NCBI GenBank assembly: GCA_020064725.1
Contig: JAGTWJ010000017.1
Location: 4,898,001-4,962,000, forward strand
Source of the DNA: Drechslerella dactyloides
Taxonomy: Eukaryota > Ascomycota > Orbiliomycetes > Orbiliales > Orbiliaceae
Direction: 5' to 3'
Length of the DNA: 64,000 bases
Shown here: one piece after another, positions 56,430 to 64,000 of the stretch
Layout of the letters: each line of letters starts with the position of its first letter
Position numbering within the stretch: position 1 is the first letter of the stretch
Notes under the pieces: model-generated
Told to the model about the DNA's origin: nothing
Database searches by the model: none
The model's input: only the letters and a program-made list of their open reading frames with translations
Made by a program: the position numbers and the translations under genes

Positions 56430-56605
56430 ATCCAGGAAGATGCTTCCAACTTGAGCCGTTGAGTCCTGGACCTGTTCAGAACATGAGAGCATAATTAAGA
56501 GTAGAAAAACTGCATTGTTATCATGAAGGGAGTCGATTATATAGTTCCCGATCCATCCACGTCCAAGACGTCTTGATAGCGGTCGGGCCTATCACAATAC
56601 TCCCG

Positions 56606-57539
56606 TTATCCCTTGCCACCAGGCGGCAGACCCACCTCGTGGCGGCAATAAGAGATGACATATCGGATGGCAGCTGGGTCATCCAAAGTGCTGTTTTCCC
56701 AGTTTTTGATCTGGGCAAGCTCGTCTGCCTCGAGGTACTGGAACCGCCACATCTCGCAGAAATCCATATAGGAGTACTTTTCCAACCTAGAACTCCAGGC
56801 AGGGTCTTCAGAAGTGCCGATTTGCCTCATCAGCGCCTTGATCGCGGCTCGGATTTCTGCAGGAACTTTCTGGTTCGCGGTTCGCAAGTGTTAGAGAGCA
56901 CTGGTGCGCACAACGGGACAGGAGGCATACCAGGTTTTTGCGGAGGGAGTGAACCATTCTCTCCCTGATACGCTTGTCTTCGAGCTTGTTCTTGCCCATG
57001 ACGCCTTTCTGGTTCATCAACTCACGCTCGCGGTCCTTACGAAGCTTTGAGCGTAGCTTAGGGTAGTGGTTTCGGTTCGATTGATGAGCCTGCTTGTCGC
57101 CGACGGGCGAAGACGGGGAAGGTGGAGATGTTCGTGGGGTCATTATTTGGAGGGCGCGGCGGGACCCTATTGGTGAGAGTGGCGAGGACGTGAAAATGAT
57201 TGACGGGGTCGGTGTTGATGGACGAGGAGGAGGCGATAGAAAGATGTTTTCATCGTAAGCGTCATCGTCTAAGTACTCCGGGTCGCAGAGTTCAGGTGGA
57301 GGTGAGGTCGGGGAGGTCGGGGAGTCTTGATCCATTGCATTGGGAATCGGAGTTCGTGGAGGGCCTGGACTTGCGTTCCCTGAGCTCTCGGGTGGATGGG
57401 CCTCGACCATCACGTATCCGTCATTGGTTTCGTCCATTGAGTCGCTCATATCGTCGGTCACAGCTTCGAGCAGAAGAGACTCGTCTTCAGAGACATGTTC
57501 AAATGCATCTGGAAGACTGACACTCGCCTCCTTGTCCAT
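56606..57539 (-). CDS. Hypothetical protein, acidic/proline-rich N-terminus, helical C-terminus
   Basis: Two exons on the minus strand, 57539-56931 and 56869-56606, with a 61-nt intron (GTATGC...CAG); 290 residues. The first 120 residues are acidic (EDESLLLEAVTDDMSDSMDE) and then Ser/Pro-rich (SPTSPTSPPPELCDPEYLDD; RPSTPTPSIIFTSSPLSP). A strongly basic region follows (KLRSKLRKDRERELMNQKG, MGKNKLEDKRIRERM), leading into a conserved-looking C-terminal domain with Trp and Tyr residues (MDFCEMWRFQYLEADELAQI, IRYVISYCRHEVGLPPGG). I recognise no family. The layout would suit a nuclear protein but this is inference. Confidence 0.72.
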
Positions 57540-58414
57540 GGTTTTAACGGGAAAGATAGTCGAGGGGCGGTGGCAGCCTCTGCAGCCGTGGTGGTGGTGA
57601 TGTCAATGGTGGTGATGATGATGAGTGGTGTGATGCAGGAATGAAGGATGAGGGTAGAGCGTGTGGAAGCATAGTAAAGCAGTCCGAGCCAAAGAAGAGA
57701 AACGTTGACACTTACATATCCACCACTGAGATTTCCAAGATGTATGGGGTCAGCTCTGGATAATTAACCGCTTGAGGTGCAAAACCACATCACGAGACAC
57801 TCCCATACGCCATCAATATTCTGAACCCCCCATGAAGATGTACAGAGTTTCCCACGTGACGATAACTGCATCGTAAACTCAGGAAGACATTGCAGTTGCC
57901 GAAGACCCTGTAGTGGGGAGATATTCGTCGGCTGTACCTCGAACCCATATAACTAGTATTCGGGCAGCTGGGGCTAAGCTGCCGTTGAGCAAGCCTACCT
58001 TAAGTGTAGTCTCGGGGCCGAAGCGAGTAAATACTGGCATTTTTGCATACAGGAAACGTGAAAATGGACGACCCCTTGAATGTGAACTTTGGACCGCGCA
58101 TTCGGAGAACAAGACATTAAACGCCATATACTAGGTCATGTTGCAATTGTTGGAAGAGGGGAAGTATTGCGTTGAGGGGGAAATTTGAATGAAAAGCGCC
58201 CCGGCCGCTGGCCCCGAGACTAAAAAGCACCGCTCTGAACACCAAAAAGCAAATACACATTGCGGGACGATCCAAGGCTTGAAGCAAAGGAAGTAAGGAC
58301 GCATACAGGAGTGTCATCAAGTGCTGGCATGTCTTGACGTAAACGCTACCAAGTGGTAATAGCTTGGTGCACTATGTTTTTGAACAGAAAAAGACGTTGG
58401 CTCGTATCATGACA
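57540..58414. other. Intergenic region
   Basis: Promoter of the gene to the left, including a GGTGGTGGTGATG-type purine-rich run near 57585-57620. An 82-codon minus-strand frame at 57879-58127 (MPVFTRFGPETTLKVGLLNG inside) looks faintly coding but has no support beyond that. Confidence 0.4.
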
Positions 58415-59974
58415 TCAATATTGGTAGACTCTGTGAGAGCGCTGGGCAGGCAATACAGGGACCGGGACAGGCTCAAGCGCAGGCCGCCGATAAAGTGGTC
58501 GTGGGGGTGGAGTCATTGCTGGAGCTGGGGCAAAAGTTTTAGTGTCGACAAAGACGGGAACTCCGTGCTCGTTGTATGTTATTGTTTTTGGAGGTGGGAC
58601 CACTTTGTAGTCCTTCTTGCCGCCTCTATAGGAGTTATAATCCAAATTTTGCAATCTGATTTGTTTTATGGAGCCACCTTGAGAGCGGCTACGGCGGGTG
58701 ATGACACTGCCGGCTTCCTCAATCTCGCGAGGCCTTTCGATCACGATCCTTTTCGGATCTTCGACAACGAAGGCTCGGTCCCTTGATCGATTTCGCGCGC
58801 GGGAGTGCGCATGAATCCGTTCGATGTCGACTTCTGGGGTCTTATTTGCATAGAGTGGGAGATCTCTTAGTGAGATTTCTTTGCGACGAATTGGAATTAC
58901 CAGTTTTTCTTCTTCAACGACCGGTGGCTTGATAGCTCGGTGGGGCTTGATGATGGTGATATCTTCCTCGACGTGCCGCCGGCCTGAATGACGGTCGATT
59001 GTAACCACGTCACGCTCAACTGTGGGGTCGACTACGCGAGCGGGTTCGTGGTTGATTGTGTCTCTTGGGCGGATGAGGATGACGTCTTGATCGATTTCAT
59101 GATAACCTGTCCTTGTCGTTCTGTTTCCGCGGTCCCTTACGATGACTGTGTCGGTGGGGTAGAAGAAGCTGCCTTTCCTTTCCGTCTCCTTTGGCATTTC
59201 GACGACTCTTTTGTCATGGATTCTTGAATGGCTGGCGGCCCTTTTCCTACCCGAAAGAGGTTCTATGGCTTTGGTGCTTGAGATCTCCACCTCCTTGACG
59301 TAGGCGACTGGGAAGATGCCTTTCTTGCGGGTGGTGAGGTTGATGCCCTTGTACCAATTCTTATCGACGTACCGCTTGACCTCGATGACGTCTCCAAAGC
59401 TGATGGCCAGATCTCCCCGTTCGCCTTTCTCGAATTCATAGATGGGAGAGACGAATTGCGGTGGTGGGGCGACTGTGAGCGAGGAGAGATCATCGCTCGA
59501 GGCTGAAGAGGAAGAAGAAGAGGAGGAGGATGAGCTGCGACTGTGGCGATTGTGGCGATTGTGGCGACTGTGGCGGTTGTGGCGGCGTTCGTCGTGTGAC
59601 GATCTACGATGAGAGCGGGATCCGGATCGGTGAGATCTGGAATGAGAATGAGATGTTGTCCGTGTTCTCGAGCTGCTGGTGGACCGAGATCTGGACCGAG
59701 ACCTCGATCGAGAAGCCGACTGGTGTCGGTAAGGGCGTCCATAGTGGTCGTAGTCGAGGCGCGGATATTGCCTGTAAGGAGCGAGCGCAAGGTCGGAGTG
59801 GCGTCCGCCTTGGTAGTCTCGATGGTAGCCTGTTCCTACAGGATGAAGAAGTCAGTGCCCGGGCGGATATGGTGCGGTCTGGATTCGGAACTCACTGTGA
59901 TTAGACCGGTCGCGTTCATCGGGGTCGACGTAGAACCGCGGTGACGACATGTAGAAGTGATTCGGGTCCGCCAT
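58415..59974 (-). CDS. SH3-domain protein with RS/His-rich region
   Basis: Two exons on the minus strand, 59974-59896 and 59835-58415, over a 60-nt intron (GTGAGT...TAG); 499 residues. The start MADPNHFYMSSPRFYVDPDE is followed by a Tyr/Arg-rich stretch, an Arg-Ser region (SRSRSRSRSRSTSSSRTRT), a DNA minisatellite-coded His-Asn-Arg run and a serine tract. Residues about 154-213 form an SH3 domain: FVSPIYEFEKGERGDLAISF, GDVIEVKRY, NWYKGI, then KKGIFPVAYVKEVE, matching the ALYDF, D/E-rich, WxxG and FPxxYV landmarks. The C-terminal half has repeated ITIxxP/VIRDR-type charged segments (EEDITIIKPHRAIKPP; DVILIRPRDT; KRIVIERPRE) and ends in a proline-rich tail. It probably acts as an adaptor for proline-rich partners. 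No signal peptide or membrane span. Confidence 0.85.
59541..59585. repeat. 9-nt minisatellite inside the SH3-protein gene
   Basis: Five near-identical copies of YTGTGGCGR (plus strand), units at 59541, 59550, 59559, 59568 and 59577. On the coding strand it encodes the three-residue His-Asn/Ser-Arg repeat, so copy-number changes keep the frame. Confidence 0.9.
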
Positions 59975-60439
59975 GGCGGCTTGAGATCGCAGGCCCTGTG
60001 CGCTCGCTTGGGCACTCGATTAAGCAACAAGCAGGCAGACGTAGGACAAGGGGCTTTCGGTAGATTTGGATGCGAAAGAGGCGCGAGAGTTGAGGGAGAC
60101 AAGGCTACCGGCTTTATAAATGCGAGATCGTGGATGATGGCGAGAGAATAGAAGATGCGACGGAAGCAGGCTGGATCCTCCGGCGCAAACCAAGAACCCC
60201 GCCGCCGGGCGAGTTAATTGGGCGTCGAGTCGGCGCTGTCGGATGACAATGACGTTCCCTGCTGCCGTCGCAGTTGCCAGCCAAGGCACCGCCGCCCGGC
60301 GTGATGTAATCAAGTGCCGTCACAAACACTTCTCCATCCGAACAAACATCGCATGTACCGGTACATACACCCCAGCTTCGACCCTACGATCGAAATATTC
60401 CGCTCTGCGGATTGTCCCGGTTCGTGCCTGGCAGCGTGT
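59975..60439. other. Intergenic region, GC-rich
   Basis: Promoter side of the SH3-protein gene and 3' flank of the unknown secreted protein. The segment 60383-60551 in another minus-strand frame looks coding and may be the true end of the neighbouring gene (see findings). Confidence 0.45.
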
Positions 60440-62497
60440 CTATCGGGCGGCCCTGCTCCAGGGCCAGGTCGATGATGTCCTGCCTGTCCCGCGGGCACGG
60501 CGGAAGCGGTCGTCCGTTCGCCATGGCCTCCTCGAAATCCACTGGCGAATAAAGACCCCGCCACGGTCCACGATTGCCATGATCCTGATGTCCGCGTTCC
60601 CCTCCGCATCGTGCAACAGCGCTTGCACACACCGGACGTACAGATTGTACCGCCTGTCGAGTAGATTCGCCCTCAGCGCCTCGGGGTCCACCAGCTCGAC
60701 CACCGGCGCCTCCATCCACGCGTTCTCTCGCGATGCAGCTTCTTCCCACATTCGCTCTTCGTCGTCGCCGGAGCCGGGCTCCCGCTGCTGCAGCTGTTCT
60801 CCCATCCGAAAGCCTGGGGTCGGCAGGTCATTCTCATCCATTCCGCCGAACGAATCTTCGTCGGCTTCATAATCATACACCATCCCCTCCAGTGAATCCT
60901 CGTCTTCTTCGTCGTCTTCTTCCGTCCAACCGTGAAACGTAAATTCTTCATCGTTTCCAGGGTTCTCCGGATTATTTCGCAGAAGCCAATTTCCATCTTG
61001 ACCTCTCAATATCTGCATTCTTGCCGGCCCGAATACATCCCTCAGTGGTTGACTAGGCTGCCCAAAGTCGAATGCTTCAGGCCCCAGATCCTGCTGAGAA
61101 ACCTGTTGTGATCCTTCATCAGAGGAAAGCGGAGCATCTCTCGAATTTGTCTTTGATATTCGGGGCGACCCCATTCGCAAAGGCCATCGTCCCGACAGAG
61201 CCTCCGTCAGTCCCTCCACTGGAGACCCTCGGAGACTCAGTGGAGGCAGCTCGAGTTGCGGTCTCCGCTGGCCCCCGATACCTAGCAGCTGCCGAACGCT
61301 ATTCGTAAGAAGATTGCATAGCCGTCCCAGCCCGCAGAATCTTGGTTCCGAAGCCGTTTCAGGGTCTGCGGCCTTGTTTATCAACTGTACGTCCACGATG
61401 AAATCATCATTGAACGTATGTTCTGCAGGGTATGGCTGAGCAATCTCGTCGAATCCCAGACCTGCCACCCGTAGTTCTACTGGCGGCTGTGACCCGACTA
61501 GACCTCCCATTGCTGGCTCTCGTACCAATACACGCACGTCCTGCATGACTGGTAGCGTGGTGGACTTCTGTGCTAATAGTTTAGGCCACCAGATGTTAGC
61601 GCCAGATACCAATCGAAGAAATGCGGGCTACATCTTCCTGGTTGCGTGCTCAAACAGGTCGAGGTTGTCGGGTACCGGTTCGCATGGGCCTAACTTACAG
61701 TACAGTTGTCGATAGTTTGAGGGCGGAGGCCCCCAGAACTCCAGGACATCTCCAACCATAATAAATTCGCTTTCTGGGCGCCCATCAAGTTTCTGATACT
61801 GTCCGCGACGTTTTACTCGGAATCTATGAAGAGTTGAATTCAGATCACCTTATTAGTTTGGAACCCTTAGTCAACACGATCGATGTACATCTCAGGTGAC
61901 CGCATCGATCAAGCCGAGTAGATAGGGGTATCTCTGGTTCCCGCGATCATATAGAGCGTCAGAATATTCAGGGCTTGTCTCTTACTCAGAGCGGAATATG
62001 GCGCCTGGCGATAGCGTCGCGAAAAGAAGCGGCGCGCTTGGCTCAATTTCATGGGTTATGCCAGGCTGAGCCTCACTGTCCGGTCCACCCGTAAGCTGGA
62101 TCAACATATGACCCTCTATTGTTTGTCGACTCGGCCCGATAGCCCAATACCACCCGGGAGAACTATACTCGGGGCATGACTGTCCGCTTGGATCGATCGT
62201 GTATAAACTTCGATCCAGGGGGGCGTCCTCCGAACTCAGATCTTCATCCGTTCCCGAGTACTCTGGCCTGCAAACTATTGGTGACTCAATCATTAGCGTG
62301 CCCGATAAAAGAAACAAGTCAAAGTCAAAGATCGACTTAATATGCAGGCGACACTCGGATACTTTTGTGCAACATCGCAGGACTGAGAACTCACGCCTTC
62401 GGATTGGAAAGTTCAAGTACGGGACTCCCGGGACTACGCTGATAACAAGCGCCGCAGCCTGGCATGCCAGACAGAGTGTAGATAATATGCATCTCAT
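60440..62497 (-). CDS. Secreted protein of unknown family (tandem copy 1)
   Basis: Four exons on the minus strand: 62497-62395, 62274-61986, 61823-61699, 61572-60440; introns 120, 162 and 126 nt with GTGAGT, GTAAGA and GTAAGT donors, all phases consistent; about 549 residues as read. A signal peptide is clear (MRCILSTLCLACQAAALVIS). The luminal part has GQSCPEYSSPGWYWAIGPSR and EIEPSAPLLFATLSPGAIFR; then FRVKRRGQYQKL, a GDVLEFWGPPP motif and LPVMQDVRVLVREPAMGG. The C-terminal half is acidic (EEDDEEDEDSLEGMVYDYEA) and ends in a helical VRCVQALLHDAEGNADIRIM. I recognise no family. The final 38 residues in this frame are Arg-rich and unconvincing; another frame continues better (see findings). 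A related gene follows at the right edge. Confidence 0.65.
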
Positions 62498-63218
62498 AGC
62501 AACAACGGCTAGCTAGACAGTCGGAATGGCTTCAAAATGGGCTAGTGGGAAAACTCATCGTCGAAATCTTTCAATCGTACTAGGCTTCACACATATCTAG
62601 GGAGCCTCTTTTATTTGGTCTAGGAATTTGCTATATAGGTGAAGATAAATTGGAACTATCAACTAGAGCTAATCGCACTAATTGTTTCCGATAGCCTTAA
62701 TCGATTAAGGATCTGGGTGCCGCGAAATACTAGCGCAGGCATATTCCCTCAACTTCGGGAACCAGCGCAAACTACCTGCAGCCTGTCTGTTAGATCAGAC
62801 TTTCCATTCTCGTGTACAACTCATGTCCGATAGTTGACACCCAGCATACAACAACAGGTATAGAAGTCATGCTAACCTGCGAATATCGTTCAAGCCCACC
62901 CTGTGGTGTGTGCCCTAGGCTGGCTCGATATTACATAGCGTACTTGTGATGCATAAATCAAAAATTTCTGAGCTATCAGTGGTATCGAAAGTAAAATTAT
63001 CCGATAATTATTTGCTATCTCTCGGAAGAGACCCATTCGAGTATTTGCTTTAATGCCGGAGCTGCTAATATGTCTTGCGTGAAGAAAGCGACGTAATATA
63101 TAAGCCTATAGCTACGGCCCACTTGATACACCAAACTGAGCCAGCAGGACTCTTTTACTCCAGGGCATGCAGAGCTAGACCCGTCGCTGTAACTTTCCGC
63201 GATCGCCGCTCACCGACT
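62498..63218. other. Intergenic region between the tandem unknown genes
   Basis: AT-rich, no coding-like frame longer than about 64 codons. It should hold the promoter of copy 1 and the 3' end of copy 2, both on the minus strand. Confidence 0.5.
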
Positions 63219-63861
63219 CTATTGTCCATTCCTCGTATTCTTTCGAGTTTTCTCAGAAACATCCATCTCAAAGCTTTGGAACCTGTTGGGCCCTGGGCGG
63301 ATCTGCTCCACATAGTCATCCTCTTTTTGCTCCTCTTGAGTTGGAGCAGCGGCTTTGCCGCCGGTAAATCTATTACCGATGGATGTCGCGAACTTCCCCA
63401 GCATGTTTCTCCCCGCGGTAGTCAGAGCTCCAAAGGTGCTTTGCTTAGGGAGCATATTCTCGTACACGCGCCAGTCGTCATCTTCAACTGGGCCCTGTTG
63501 TTGAGAAATCACGGTCTCTCCTATCTCCACGAGCTCTGGCTCTGCACCAATTACCCTCAAGACTCGAAACTCGACCGCTGGAACGTCGTTGGATACTGGA
63601 AGTGTCATGCCACGGCCGACATTCCAATAATTGCGCACGCCACCAAACGTTTGGACTGTATATGTATGGATTAGCATATCTTTGCTCCTGGATACTCCAG
63701 TGGTACAGTTAGGACGTACGTCTCAAGACTTTTTGGTCCTCTGGCTTAAGCGGGACACCTTGAAAGTCTAGAACATCGCCTGCGCGTGGCATGTCGCCCG
63801 CCTCCATGGTAAGAACCTGCCCATTTCTGATTACGTTGAATCCAATTGTTTCAACGTCAGT
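63219..63861 (-). CDS. Unknown protein, apparent tandem copy 2 (partial or damaged)
   Basis: Two exons are clear on the minus strand: about 63861-63720 and 63655-63219, joined by a 64-nt intron (GTACGT...CAG, TCCTAAC branch). The first encodes GFNVIRNGQVLTMEAGDMP followed by AGDVLDFQGVPLKPEDQKV, parallel to the FRVKRRGQYQKL/GDVLEFWGPPP exon of copy 1; the second starts near MTLPVSNDVPAVEFRVLRVI, parallel to TTLPVMQDVRVLV, and ends KTRKNTRNGQ after a helical TAGRNMLGKFATSIGNRF. The intron sits at the matching place in both. Upstream, a TAA at 63862-63864 closes the frame with no acceptor AG between it and the conserved start, so the 5' part is missing, mutated or uses an unusual junction; the window ends at 64000. 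Confidence 0.55.
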
Positions 63862-64000
63862 TTAATTAAACTGCAACCCAATTGAGCTAAATATCAGGAA
63901 GGCTGCGCCTGCGAGATTGTCGCTGGGCTGCTGTTGCTACCAGACTATGCTGGATAGCTTGTGGCCTCTGAAGAGGAGTCGAATAACAGCACGTTGGAAC

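Larger units (their letters stand above)
53948..56605. other. Gene-poor region of about 2.7 kb
   Basis: Starts with the permease promoter. Contains the coding-like fragment at 54173-54668 and an A31 tract at 56391-56421, both listed. The remainder (54.7-56.4 kb) shows only short overlapping frames and no domain. Confidence 0.45.

Overview
The window is nuclear DNA of a filamentous ascomycete, most likely Pezizomycotina. Evidence is the many short spliceosomal introns (about 50-120 nt, GTRNGT donors, CTAAC/CTGAC-like branch sites), monocistronic genes on both strands, and the gene types: AA9 polysaccharide monooxygenase, tyrosinase, Hrq1-type helicase, HXT-like sugar permease, norsolorinate-reductase-like aldo-keto reductase. 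I cannot place it to order or species from sequence alone.

Layout. 1-348: 3' end of an auxilin-like J-domain gene. 1042-3996: PL8 polysaccharide lyase with an N-terminal membrane anchor. 5922-6951: AA9 LPMO with a GC-AG intron. 7329-8149 (-): small secreted helical protein. 10443-14371 (-): very large basic, disordered protein. 15284-17741 (-): second disordered protein, whose frame is interrupted by one in-frame TAG. 18517-19548: CmcJ/AsaB-like oxidoreductase. 20759-21382: small protein with an acylation-type N-terminus. 21971-23350 (-): secreted cysteine-containing protein. 25047-26108 (-): unknown. 27871-28794 (-): YCII/DGPF protein. 30340-31173 (-): WBP11-N splicing-factor-like protein. 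31980-33920 (-): tyrosinase. 34-40.7 kb: gene-poor, AT-richer desert. 40772-44371: hrq1 helicase. 44544-46031 (-): eIF2B/MTNA-like protein, convergent with hrq1. 46-48.5 kb: gene-poor. 48486-49942 (-): aldo-keto reductase. 51820-53947 (-): MFS sugar permease, with a MITE-like element between it and the reductase. 54-56.6 kb: gene-poor with one coding-like fragment. 56606-57539 (-): unknown acidic/basic protein. 58415-59974 (-): SH3 protein with an RS/His-rich region. 60440-62497 (-): secreted/membrane protein of unknown family. 63219-64000 (-): its apparent tandem relative, cut by the window edge.

Functional reading. Several genes fit a life on plant or other polymeric carbon: AA9 oxidises cellulose-type glucans, PL8 cleaves uronate-containing polymers, the MFS permease imports sugars, and tyrosinase makes melanin-type pigment. 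Housekeeping genes (auxilin-like, hrq1, WBP11-like, eIF2B-like) are interspersed. There is no backbone PKS/NRPS/terpene gene, so the AsaB-like enzyme and the aldo-keto reductase do not form a visible secondary-metabolite cluster.

Items most worth a second look: two GC-AG introns, the in-frame TAG at 15695-15697 followed by 137 open codons, a 65-bp relic of a tyrosinase copper-B site 12 kb from the intact gene, a 105-bp MITE with 9-bp target duplication, and the tandem unknown secreted proteins at the right edge, with signs of frame damage. I found no convincing tRNA, rRNA, CRISPR array or intact autonomous transposon.
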